Origin: Stenopsyche tienmushanensis
Lineage: Eukaryota; Arthropoda; Insecta; Trichoptera; Stenopsychidae
DNA: 64,000 nucleotides
Assembly: GCA_008973525.1 (NCBI GenBank)
Contig: WACJ01000296.1
Coordinates: forward strand, 62,001-126,000
Reading direction: 5' to 3'
The notes below the pieces were generated by a model. That model was not told where the DNA came from. It searched no databases and saw only the letters and a program-made list of their open reading frames with translations. Positions 29,515 through 39,599 of the stretch are shown one piece after another. Positions within the stretch are counted from its first letter, which is position 1. Every line of letters starts with the position of its first letter. Both the position numbers and the translations under genes were made by a program.

Positions 29515-31389
29515 TTATTCTAAATTATGATATTTATAAAAACAATTGCTTTTTTTCGTATCACATAAAGATACACGACATTTTTGGCACATTTTGAACG
29601 TAAATCCTGAACATTTCGGGAATTTGCACCTCTGCTGCTTATCCAGCCAAACTGCCCAATGACATGTCTGATCCAATCTGACGTCTTTCAAAGGAATTGC
29701 TTGAGCTGGTCCTCGGAACTTCTTCATTACAAGTTCTCTTTGTATTGTGCTCCCACTAGGTCGACCACGTTTAGCGCCATTTGCAGGTAGACCCAATTTG
29801 CAGAGGGTTTCGGCAAGTTCTAGTCTAAATGTACCCAAATTGAGAAGTTGATCATTTCCTTTTATATTATTTACCTTCTTGAACATAACCCATGAATTTA
29901 TAACTGCGAGGTCCAGGAAATGATAAAATAAGCGCATGGTCCACTTGCGGCTCTTCATTGTGATGTGATAACGACCTATAAATGAATCTAATAAGTCCAC
30001 GCCCCCCATGTGAGCATTGTACTCCTTGATGACTTTGGGGCATGGAATAGCAACTCTCTCTTTCTTCGATTTATCAAAGCGCGTGACTGTGGTTGCTGGT
30101 TCTGCTCCTACGTAAGTGGAAAGAAGGTTAACGGGCTTGTTATCTTTCCACACAACAGCACTTACGTCAATATCATCCACAGTCGCCACGTTTTCCTCAT
30201 AGAATCCTCTGGGTACGTTCTTTTTCATTATAGTGTTTTTGTCAGGCAATTTGCAGTTTCTCAATCGGTTTACTCTTACTGTTCCCAGTGAGAAAATTCC
30301 TTCCTTAGCTAAATAGGTGACGAGAGGCACAGAAGTATAGAAGTTGTCGAAGTATATAATGTGATTCACATTGCGTGGTACCATTCTAGCTAACCTGACG
30401 ACTGTATTTCCAGACTCTCCCAAATCTGGCTCACCAGGTAAGATGTTATTTTTGGAGCCCCCTCCACTGTAAACCTCAAATCTATGAGCATATCCTTGTA
30501 GACTGCAGATGAGATATAATTTGAACCCCCACTTGTGGGGTTTATTGGGCATGTATTGTTTTATGTAATGGCTCATTTTGGTTGCACACATCTGCTCGTC
30601 TATGGAAAGCCTTTGGTCTAAGGGAACCTTTCCAAACTGGCAGTTAAGCATTTCCTCAAGAGGTCTTATTTTGAATAGCCTGTCATAGTCTGGATGATCT
30701 TTGGGTAAGCATAGCGTATTGTCGGCAAAATGGAGAGTGGATCTTATTTTTTCAAATTTTTTTAACGGCATCGTATTTTTTATGTGATCATAACCAAATT
30801 TATCACTCCAGTAAGCCCTGGTGTTTGGAAATTTTATGACTGAGGTGTAAATCAGAATGCCTAGGAATTTATTTAGGATATTTTCATTTATAATTTCAGG
30901 ATTGGATATTTGTTTCTGGGCCGCGTATAAGTTACTTTGTTCTACAATTTGCTTTTTTAGATCTGATGTAAAATAAAATGAAAAAAAATCATACGGCGTG
31001 TTACAAGACATCAATGCTTCCGTTATCTGAGTTTCTCCCCTAAAAATAAGGCTGTCTTCAGCAGTAACAAGATTCCGTTTTCGCCAAACCAGAGGTCGCT
31101 TAGAAATCCCTTGTGATCTACTCTGGGGTACTGCTTCTCCGGCTTCCAAAATAGGAGGGTCTGGCATATTTTGATCGTTGTCAATTACGAGAGGAGGATC
31201 AGCATCCACTTCATCAGACTGGGCATTCTCACCTTCATCACTATTTTCAAGGTCCCGAAGAACATCTCGAGCTGTTTGATAATAGTGACCTTCATCCTCT
31301 ACTTCGGAGTCCGAGCCGTCTAAGCCATCTTCTGAATCTTCAAGAGTTTCTAAATACTTTGTAATTTCGCTTTCTAGTAATCGCGGCAT
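29515..31389 (-). CDS. piggyBac-2 transposase, intact 624 aa
   Basis: DDE/D transposase that excises the element from TTAA sites without footprint and reinserts it. From ATG at 31,389 (MPRLLESE; the frame extends four codons upstream only to a TTG): acidic N-terminus (residues about 15-60), then the catalytic core with LSIDEQM (D264), IYFDNFYTS (D348) and GGVDLLDS (D465), which match the piggyBac triad. A basic AT-hook-like KRGRPSG (about 540-546) precedes a C-terminal cysteine-rich cross-brace finger: RCKFPKC, MCQKCRVSLC, NCFYKYH (587-621). Family length is about 590-640 aa. TTTTGCTTTTCAG just before the ATG looks like a splice acceptor, so a short 5' exon is possible. Confidence 0.95.
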   Translation of the reverse strand: MPRLLESEITKYLETLEDSEDGLDGSDSEVEDEGHYYQTARDVLRDLENSDEGENAQSDEVDADPPLVIDNDQNMPDPPILEAGEAVPQSRSQGISKRPLVWRKRNLVTAEDSLIFRGETQITEALMSCNTPYDFFSFYFTSDLKKQIVEQSNLYAAQKQISNPEIINENILNKFLGILIYTSVIKFPNTRAYWSDKFGYDHIKNTMPLKKFEKIRSTLHFADNTLCLPKDHPDYDRLFKIRPLEEMLNCQFGKVPLDQRLSIDEQMCATKMSHYIKQYMPNKPHKWGFKLYLICSLQGYAHRFEVYSGGGSKNNILPGEPDLGESGNTVVRLARMVPRNVNHIIYFDNFYTSVPLVTYLAKEGIFSLGTVRVNRLRNCKLPDKNTIMKKNVPRGFYEENVATVDDIDVSAVVWKDNKPVNLLSTYVGAEPATTVTRFDKSKKERVAIPCPKVIKEYNAHMGGVDLLDSFIGRYHITMKSRKWTMRLFYHFLDLAVINSWVMFKKVNNIKGNDQLLNLGTFRLELAETLCKLGLPANGAKRGRPSGSTIQRELVMKKFRGPAQAIPLKDVRLDQTCHWAVWLDKQQRCKFPKCSGFTFKMCQKCRVSLCDTKKSNCFYKYHNLE

Positions 31390-31800
31390 GCTGAAAAGCA
31401 AAATAAAAACCCTTCACCAAACATGCATTTATTTAGCAGGCAATGCGCATTGTAGTTTTCCTACAACATACCAGATTTCGCGTAATTCGACAGTAGCATC
31501 AAGTAATTTTCAATGTTTTACAACATGAACATGTAATTGAAGATATAATCAAGCAAATAAAAATATGTTATATACTTACATTATATTTTATCAAAGTCCG
31601 AACACAGCTTCAAAACTTAGTTTCACGCCACTAGAAAAGTTTTCTTCAAAGTGACATTTGACATTCATTTATTTTTAATGCATAAAAATATTGGATAGTG
31701 CCAACATTAAAAAAAGTACAAAATTCGTTCAGAAATAAGAACTAGTTGTCAAAATTAACAAAAAAATAAAATAAAGATAATTTTATCTGTGATGTTTAGT

Positions 31801-31834
31801 ATGTTGTTTAAAAACAACATTGTCCATTTAAGGG
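31801..31834. repeat. Right terminus of piggyBac-2 with subterminal palindrome
   Basis: ATGTTGTTTAAAAACAACAT (31,801-31,820) is a near-perfect palindrome ending 14 bp inside the element end. It could act as a transposase-binding site. I see no equivalent at the left end. Confidence 0.6.
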
Positions 31835-31838
31835 TTAA

Positions 31839-32035
31839 ATGAATGTTTCCGAGTTGAAACATTTCCAATTTGATACTTCTCGTCATTAAACTTGTTTGCA
31901 AATGGTTCATAATGATCAGATTCATCATTTTAATATTGCTGAATTTATTCGGTATTGTTTCCCAGGTGCAACACTTCGAACCACCTTTAACATTAACGTA
32001 AAGAAGAGCCTCAATTATATAGAGCTCTTATTCCG
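31839..32035. repeat. Composite block copy E, right part
   Basis: Resumes ATGAATGTTTCCGAG, the diverged 187-bp unit and the start of the piggyBac fragment (ATTGCTGAATTTATTCGG...CTCTTATTCCGT). It ends abruptly at 32,035, which is also the right limit of the TE-dense cluster. Confidence 0.9.
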
Positions 32036-34027
32036 TTTCTATTCCGACTAGATGTTTGAATTTAATCGTGATGCTTTGTATGAATTTGCAATGGCGGAAT
32101 CCCATGGATTTGACTATGTAATAATGTTTTGTATTGGGTAATCTAGCCTTTGCCTGCGTGCTACAATGCATAAGACGGTTGTTTCGTAGTGAATTCTTTG
32201 TTTTTTCAATGGAATTCAATTGATATTAAAAAATAAAAATTGATATACAATTACGACAGTGATTCGAAGTTGTAGTGCAATCACACAAATGCATGATCTA
32301 TGGTAGATTATTTTTAAAGGAACGAGGTTCTGTTTCATCAAGACCTTGACTAATATATATTTAGAATGAAAAGATTCAGAGTTAAAAGATTGATTGTCGA
32401 CTCGATGATAATTTCAAAATAAGTTTCAACATCAGGTGCTATAGACTTAAATAAAAGATAAGGATGTAAAAATGGAAATTAAGCTTTTATTTCTTTTTTG
32501 TTTAAATTAATATTAAATAATAAAAAACTAATGTGAGATAACCCATTTATTTGGCTTGATTTATATGGTGTTTTATTATAGTCGATAGGGACTTTTTAAC
32601 AGGCATGTGAATGCTGTAAATACTATTGTTACACAAAAAAAAACTTGAATTTCTAATTATATGTGCTAATATTTAGACATTTAATTTATGAATTTTGTTT
32701 AATAAATACTTTGTACAATTTGTTTAGAACATTATTGTATTGTTAAATTAAAAATATTGTAATAAATATTTTAAATCTTCTAAAAAATGTATAAATGTTT
32801 ATACATTAAAAATATTTGTGTCAAAAATTTTCAACATTTAAATTTTCTTAGTAGAACAACAATGTTTGATTATGTACAATTTATATATTTTTTCCATTGA
32901 TTTATACTGTATTACAATAAATAAACATTTTCTAATAAAATGTGTATGTGTATTTGAATTTTCCCTCATTTTGTTCCCATTATATATGTTAAGAAATTAA
33001 ATTTAAAAATGTTTCCTTTCCAGAGAAAGTTTTTAGCCCATTAGTGTTATCCTCGTTGTGTGAGTATGCTCCCATACTAGAGACCAGTGAAAGAGAAGGG
33101 TGTACATTACATTATCAGATGACTGGAGCATGAAATGAGTAAGACCGTGGTCAATGGTTCTCAGATTTTTTTGTAAACAATCTTCTCGGTTAAATCGGTG
33201 AGAGCATAGGGGGACGGGAATATATCACATGTTTGTTGATATTTAAAATGTTAACGTAGGAAAGTTTATAAGAAATGTTAATAAAACCAACAAGTGCCCT
33301 AGTATTGTAATAAGTAAAAATTAAAAAAAAATAATCTCATGTGTAAAGATTGCAATGCATTTATAATCAAAAGGACAGGAATGGAAACACTGGAACCAGA
33401 ATCTGAATATATTGGATATTAAAAAATGCTACATTTTAAGAAAGATAAGGGTACAATCCTGTTAACGGGAAGCTTTTTTCTATTACTAATATTTATTTAA
33501 GAACCTGAAATTTTACATATTATATCTGGAGTATATTTATTTGAATATATTTTACAGGGTATCCTTCCACGTGGATCATTTCAACGTTTGCGATTTTTAA
33601 GAAAATGAAGTAATTCTGATAAGTAGCTAAGTCTATCCGATAACCATTATTGGGTATCGGAATCTGCGAATGTTTCTTATGAAGTTTAGTCCAAGTATCG
33701 CCTTCGAGCGGCGATTCAAGCTGCTCGAGTAGGAAGATAAGGAATTTATGACGAGATTAGGTACCTTTTTCAGGGAATTGAAGAAATTGTTAGAAAGGCA
33801 CTCAATGTGATTTTTGATGGGAGGGATGTTTGCTCATTCTGAAGTTTATAGTGGACCTCGTATGGTTCCATAAAAAGGTTGTGTAATGCAAATGGTAATT
33901 TAAAAAAAAAAGACCAATGTGTTTAAATAGATGATGAAACATTAAAATGAATCCACAGGGTTCGACTTCATATGAAATGTATATAAAGTCTACAATTTAA
34001 CAGTCTAAAAATTAATGTGATTGTTGT
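32036..34027. other. AT-rich, no gene or repeat recognised
   Basis: First stretch without evident TE sequence. Only a small hairpin (TCCGATAACC with GGGTATCGGA, about 33,636-33,663) stands out. No coding region is supported. Confidence 0.6.
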
Positions 34028-34930
34028 ACATACGATTATCCAGAAAATAAGTGTACTGTGACAATAACGGGCTGTTATTTTTGTGTTTTTTTAATTTTTG
34101 TGAGTGGTAGAGAAGGATCTCTTGACAAAGGGAGCATAGCAGAAACACGGGTGTACTTAAATTCACGTTGTAGTGTCCAGTTGTCCAGTGTCCCGTAAAA
34201 GATGTCTGTAAGAAATTTCGCGAAAGTGTGAGCCTCTATCTGTGATCCCCTTGGCTTGAATTGGAAGGTGAGGATTTTCTGAGCTCTATTGTGATCTGTA
34301 TCAAAAAGACAATCGTCACAGCGGTGTCGCACCAATTCCCCATCTGCCAAAAAAATCAAAACCACAATTTCGGGTAAAAAATTATGGCCTCGATGTTTTG
34401 GGACCGAAAAGGCATCATTTTGGTGGAATTTCTGTCTCAGGGAGAGACAATCAATGCTCAACGATATTGTGAGATCCTAAAAAATCTTAAAAGAAGCATT
34501 CAAAACAAAATGAGGGGTATGCTGACGAGAGGAGTGTGCTTGTTGCACGACAACGCTCGTCCTCACACAGCCTTAGTCACCAAGGCGCTCTTTGACTTAT
34601 TTGGTTGGGAAGTTTTGAACCACCCCCCGTATTCCCCTGACTTGGCGCCTTATTAGATTATCATCTTTCCCCCTCCCTTAAAGAACAAATGGATTGAATT
34701 AAATTTTCAAGCGACGAGCAGGTGCAGAAAGAGGTTCTGAAGTGGGAGAAGGAACTGGCGGGAGAGTTCTTCGAGGAGGGCATAAAGAAACTAGATGTAT
34801 TGAATGGGATGGCGATTATGTTGAAAAATAGTTAACAAGTGTATCAACAATATCCTGTATTGTTTTTTCAAATACACTTTTTCTAAAAAAATATATTAGT
34901 ACACTTACTTTCGGGATATGCTTCGTATAT
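34028..34930 (+). mobile_element. mariner remnant, about 0.9 kb
   Basis: The left terminus (ATTATCCAGAAAATAAGTGTACT, cited in part as AAAATAAGTGTACT at about 34,044) and the right terminus, read from the other strand (CCCGAAAGTAAGTGTACT, about 34,915-34,898), form an imperfect inverted repeat. About 0.9 kb instead of the usual 1.3 kb means an internal deletion of the transposase N-terminus. Confidence 0.85.
34255..34835 (+). pseudogene. mariner transposase, C-terminal two thirds, broken
   Basis: DD34D-type cut-and-paste transposase. Readable in order: GEDFLSSIV (about 34,275), SAKKIKTTISGKK (about 34,345), a frameshift, then MASMFWDRKGIILVEF (34,384), INAQRYCEILKNLKRSIQNK, LLHDNARPHTA with the second catalytic Asp (about 34,548), NHPPYSPDLAPY where the third Asp normally follows, a stop at 34,653, then VQKEVLKWEKELAGEFFEE and KKLDVLNG to about 34,835. 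The first Asp region and the helix-turn-helix part are lost, so it is inactive. Confidence 0.85.
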
Positions 34931-35489
34931 CAAGTAAATTTAAGTCCGAGATATTTTTTCTAGGAATCCAATCGCTAAATCACAAGACTATCGTCTGGTA
35001 TATGGTAATGAATTTACATTTGTATTAGCATGAACCAGTATTTCAAATAAATAACCAGCAAAAAAATCCAGTATTTCCACGATATTAATTTGAAGTAAAT
35101 ATGATTCAAATACGACTCAAATTAATCCTAAAAATTCAAGTAAACTCAAGACTTCAGAACTATTTTTATTTGTGGTTTATCATATAATTTTCATAATGAT
35201 GCATTTTAAAATCATAAAAAAGTTAAATGTAGTTAAAAATATTTTTTTATAATACATGAATTATTATTTTTATCATTAATAAACCTTTATTCAGAAAAAT
35301 AAAATATTACAAGGTGAAATGGCGTATCAATATACACAATTACATAAAAAAATGGTTTAATAATTTAAGTCTTAGATTACTATCCTTATCCTAATTACAA
35401 AATTTTGTATATATAGGGGAACATAGGAAACATAAAACCCCTTTGTGACATTCTTTAAAAACTATCTTACAAACTAAGAATAAATAATT
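34931..35489. other. AT-rich, nothing recognised
   Basis: No coding or repeat signal seen. The last 100 bp may be the 3' end of the jockey remnant that follows. Confidence 0.5.
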
Positions 35490-36110
35490 CAATCAAACAC
35501 ATATCTTTCTATATATGTTTGCGTTAGCTTCTGTTTTCTCTTTGTTTATTTTGAGTTTCCAACGATCGAAATATTTGAATGCAGCTTTTAGCAATCGTTG
35601 GAGATTTTCGACTATTAGCTTGTTACTCCGAGAGCTGGTATAATATGCTATGTCGTCGGCGTAGAATGCTACATTTGATGGGGATGGTGTAAATAGATCA
35701 TGTAAGTAAATGTTGAACAGATGAGGTCCTAAAATACTGCTCTGAGAAATTCCGGCTGAAACAGACTGGGGAGTTGACGTTGCTCTGTTTAAGATGGCCG
35801 AAAATGATATTTTGCACAGATTGCACACATTTTAATAAAGAAAATTAAGGGTTATCATTTTATGGATAAGACCGCTGTGCCAGACAGTGTCGAATGCTTT
35901 TTCGATGTCGAGTAGTACCATACCGGTACTTGTCTTCGTGTTAAAGTTTCCAGTAATGTGTTCAGTCAGTCTGGTCAACAGATGGGCCGTAGAACAAAAA
36001 AACGAATTGCTGCGTTCAGTATAAATAACATTTATACTGAGTTCATCCAGTCTATTTAGAATAAGTTTTTCAAATATTTTATTTTGCTTAGTGGATGGGA
36101 GTGGATGTGA
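35490..36110 (-). pseudogene. Jockey-type LINE reverse transcriptase fragment
   Basis: Minus-strand RT pieces: [15 protein letters not shown] (about 36,080), [34 protein letters not shown] with the first catalytic Asp (about 35,920), a deletion, then SAGISQSSILGPHLFNIYLHDLF and AFYADDIAYYT with the catalytic YADD (about 35,655). Stops lie between the parts. The endonuclease and the C-terminal end are missing. The clade call rests on the [12 protein letters not shown] and YADD wording. Confidence 0.85.
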
Positions 36111-38194
36111 AGTACCCCATGCTAATGATTTAATTGATGTTTATATATTGAATTTTTGTTACTTACACTGACATCTTATAGCTTATATCGAAATTTATGC
36201 AAGTCCATTCGAATGTTTTCAAAGTGGTTCGAATATTTGCTAAATGATTTAATGCAGTTGGATTTATCATACATAGATATCAGTGCTAAAATTTTTTTAG
36301 CATACAATTGATAAAATATATATAATACTTAGTCCTTTTTCTATTTTTAAATAGTATGCCTATATAAAAATAGTTTTTATTCAACATTCAAAAATATGAA
36401 AAACTCATCTAATATGTTTGATAATTGTACTGGATTTTATTTATAAATTATCGTTTGGCATTAAGGAAACTCAATTTGAAATAAGTATGTCTTAATTAGT
36501 TTTGGAATCATCAATCGCGAGGATTATTTTTGTTGATAACTTTATCGAAAATTCCATTTGCCTTTTCCTTCATTCGTGTAATTCCACCAGGACATTTTTA
36601 CAGACCACTTCGTTTGCGCAATTTTCGATGAGCTTTCACTTCAAAACGGGCATGAAAGTGAATTTATTTTTGTACCGGGTTATATTCGCCGAATCTTTAC
36701 CTTTACACTAGACATTTCCAGAATGGACCCGAAATTGAGAAATGCGTCCGTTCATTCGGAAAATTCAATTAACATAACGCGATAAAGTGTATTCACCAAA
36801 TATATTTGTGATGTCAGCTCCGGAGGGATGATAAACAGTCTACCATCGTATGAATGCTCCGGCGAGGAGCGATGAAAACACCACCCTCGCATAAATCAAT
36901 TCTGGGTTGCTGATTTGATGTATGACCACCCATCGACGCCTTTTTTATATCTTTATTGTGTTCCGTTTATCCGAAAGAAGAAGCATGTCTCATACAAAAT
37001 TTGAAATATTTGGACAACAATTTCAACAAACCACGAAACAAGACACGATTTTTTTTCTTGGAATGAGAGCACTAGATTTTATGATGATCCAGATATATAA
37101 GAAATCAATATAAATGAGACAATTAAAATATATGTGTATCCTGTTGTCTTGCATCCTTGGGAACGCTTAAAAATGTACAAAGTGGATAACAAAGTGAAGT
37201 ATTATTCTGGTATTAATATAAGAATAAGACCATTAGAAAATATGATGTTTAAAATAGGATATCATCTATTATATATTAAAATATGATTATTATTAAATTC
37301 AAACTATACTATTCGCAAAGTTACACATCAAATATTCATGATGTCTTATTCAAATTTATTGATCACGTCAGTATTTGCATTTAAGCACCTGGAAATTAGG
37401 TTAAACCTAGTTTAAATCTGAAATATTATATATGTGTATAAGAAATTGAATTGACGTATTATTGACTTAGTGATGATACCTTATAAGTTATACAGGTGTT
37501 TTGCACATGGGCCGAGAATTTTTTTTTTGGGGGCTAGGGGGGTCTTTTGCTACGTTTCACACATGGCCTATGTTCTAAGTTTCAGGGCTGTCGAAATAGA
37601 AATTTTTCAACATTTAAAAAAAATACTAGATAAAATATTTTATCATAATAATTTGTACTTGCATCATTGAGTTTCATTGTCATGATTTCTAAAATTGTTT
37701 TGAAATCGTCGATTGTCTCACTGCGTCATATATAGGACTTAAATGTCTGTGAGTTAATGGAGGCAAATAGTATATTTATTTAGGACAAGTAATTGTTCCA
37801 CTGTAGTCTTCCACTTGATGAGAGTGTTTGAACATTTTACCAGACGATTTTGAAATATGGAGAATGAAAGCGTGTCAAAAAATAAGACAACCTTGAAGAG
37901 TTATGGAGAGTAATATGATAAAAATAAAGACGAATGAGGACAAAAGAAGGACCTAAAAGAGTTTGTTTTATTATGAAGCGATAACATTTTAAATGATAGG
38001 AGACAGGTCATATGGCAAGGCAGACGGATGAGAGACGAAGCCCCCAATTGACACGTATTGAATAGGGCATTAAATACTTAAAAAAGCAACTCAAATTTCC
38101 TTTCGGCTTTTCTTATATAATATACCAAAAGCTGGCAGCATAAATTGAAAGTCATCAAACACATGTGAATCATTCAATAGTTGTGTTTCTGGAA
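36111..38194. other. No gene recognised; intron-like or intergenic
   Basis: Mostly unique AT-rich sequence. 36,480-36,930 is more GC-balanced (CTCCGGAGGGATG, GCTCCGGCGAGGAGCG) but shows no frame or splice pair I trust. 37,800-38,060 has faint LINE-like codons that I do not call. Confidence 0.5.
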
Positions 38195-38510
38195 TATCAT
38201 TATGATAGTCTGGCGACTGAGTGCCGTTGGATTTGGGAAGGGAGGGAGTTGAAATCTAGTGAAAGTTCAACATAATTAAGTAATACTATATAAGTATTTA
38301 TTTAAATTTTCTATAAATGGGTAAAATAAACAATTATTTATAAGATATATTAACATCTATTTGATCTGGTGTTTTAATAAACGTAAACTATTTATTATAA
38401 GGTATTAAAAATAATTTATTCTAACTTTTTAAAATTGACATCATTTTCTGGTTAGCTCTAGTCTGGTAACCCCCTCCCCTCCCAAACACAACGGCACTCA
38501 ATCGCCAGAC
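38195..38510. repeat. Inverted repeat; left arm also found at 54.2 kb
   Basis: GTCTGGCGACTGAGTGCCGT (38,208) and, read from the other strand, GTCTGGCGATTGAGTGCCGT (38,510) form arms of about 40 bp around about 220 bp. The left arm with its downstream GAAATCTAGTGAAA recurs inverted at 54,240-54,340. It is probably a foldback or terminal-repeat element; family unknown. Confidence 0.65.
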
Positions 38511-38799
38511 TGTTATTTGAGTTTTTTGTTTTTGTTTTCGAAGGAGGGGGATCTTTATAAGACATCGTCATTCTGTTGTAGTGTGAGATTTGACTCACCA
38601 AACCCCTCCTCCGGTTCTGCCGCCACCCAGCTACCGTAAAGTATTGCTCTAGGGTGGCGGTATGTATCCCTCTTGGGTCCCATGTTAACACTTAGCGTGT
38701 TGTCCTATCATGTTCTTGGTATTGAGTAGAATATTCTCGGGATCTCTTATGTGCCCCGCTGGGTTTTCTCGCTCATAGGTTAAGGATGAGGAGGATGCT
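38511..38799. other. Probable 3' UTR of the R1-type remnant
   Basis: GC-richer than its surroundings, lies directly downstream of the R1-type ORF2 end on the minus strand, and has no conserved frame. Confidence 0.4.
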
Positions 38800-39533
38800 T
38801 CAATGTAGCATAACGCTCGCCACATATCCACACAGCGCGTTCCATGCCCTGGTATTGGTTAGCATCACAGGGACCACGTTGTTGGATGTGAGTGAATTAA
38901 CTTCAAGCTCCTCCCGCAATACGTCCCTCTCTGTGCTCCAGGCCGGGCAGTCGAATAGCGTGTGCACGGCATTGTCCAGCTCGCAGTGGTGGCATTCCGG
39001 ACCGGTCTCCTTTTGAATTTTACCATAACAGCCTTGTCCAGTGAGTGCCTGGGTGAGATGGTAGCACAGCTGGTCGTGTTTCCTGGATGCCCAGGTCTTC
39101 AGGTCGGAAATGAGCCGATGTGTCTTCGGCCTTTGGCGGAGCTGTCCCATCGGGCTTGCCATTCCGCCATGATGTGCTGCCTGGCGCTCTGTTTGGTTTG
39201 TCCAGTGTATATAGCTTTTCTTTCCTTTACGAGCAGGTCGATTGGTGGTATGGCAGTCAGTGCCAGGACTGCGTCTTCTGACACTATGCGATATGCTGAT
39301 GTGACTCTGATCGCACTTCTCTTCTGCACTCTAGCCAGATTGAGCCTAGCCTTTTCGAAGTGTATTGCCTCGGCCCATATCGGAGCTCCGTACAATAGTA
39401 CCGAGTGCACCACCTCGTTGTACAGTCTTCTACAGTTAGACTTAGGGCCTCCGATGTTGCATCGCAACAGGCGACGATCGCGAGGCACGTGGCCTCCATA
39501 CGGGGCGGCGATCTGATGCGGACCAAAATGCAC
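38800..39533 (-). pseudogene. R1-clade LINE ORF2, C-terminal end
   Basis: Minus strand: LRCNIGGPKSNCRRLYNEVV, HSVLLYGAPIWAEA, QKRSAIRVTSAYRIVSEDA and IPPIDLLVKER (39,470-39,220), a frameshift near 39,130, then the tail FLTG-like YHLTQALTGQGCYG, CHHCELDNAVHTLFDCPAWSTER (a CCHC finger) and NVVPVML. These are hallmarks of the region after the RT in R1-like elements, whose clade often inserts at specific repeats such as rDNA. The copy is 5' truncated near 39,560 and lacks the RT core. GC content is higher than the flanks. Confidence 0.85.
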
Positions 39534-39599
39534 GTCCAGCTCGTTCCAGGGCTATAGCTTCCGTCTAACTAACTTATTTGCCCGCCTTCCGGTTAATCC

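Larger units (their letters stand above)
29303..31834 (-). mobile_element. piggyBac-2: complete 2,532-bp element, TTAA-flanked
   Basis: Left end CCCTTAAATGGACGATTTT and right end, read from the other strand, CCCTTAAATGGACAATGTTG: 13 identical terminal bases. TTAA stands on both sides (29,299-29,302 and 31,835-31,838). Copies A-D show the unoccupied site CATTTAAATGAATG with one TTAA. The length, ends and intact transposase make this the only element here that could still be autonomous. Confidence 0.96.

Noticed and set aside
33636..33663. Small hairpin TCCGATAACC / GGGTATCGGA as RNA gene or terminator
   Set aside because: Ten-base stems are common by chance over 64 kb, and nothing around it suggests an RNA gene.
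34075..34461. 128-codon minus-strand frame
   Set aside because: It is the antisense shadow of the mariner transposase remnant, which has clear family motifs on the plus strand.
37800..38060. Possible decayed RTE-type LINE C-terminus (FEIWRMKA, GDRSYGKADG wording)
   Set aside because: Only short, scattered similarities interrupted by several stops. It could be chance; a profile search would be needed.
38962..39516. 184-codon plus-strand frame
   Set aside because: Antisense shadow of the R1-type ORF2 C-terminus, which carries the CCHC finger and known blocks on the minus strand.
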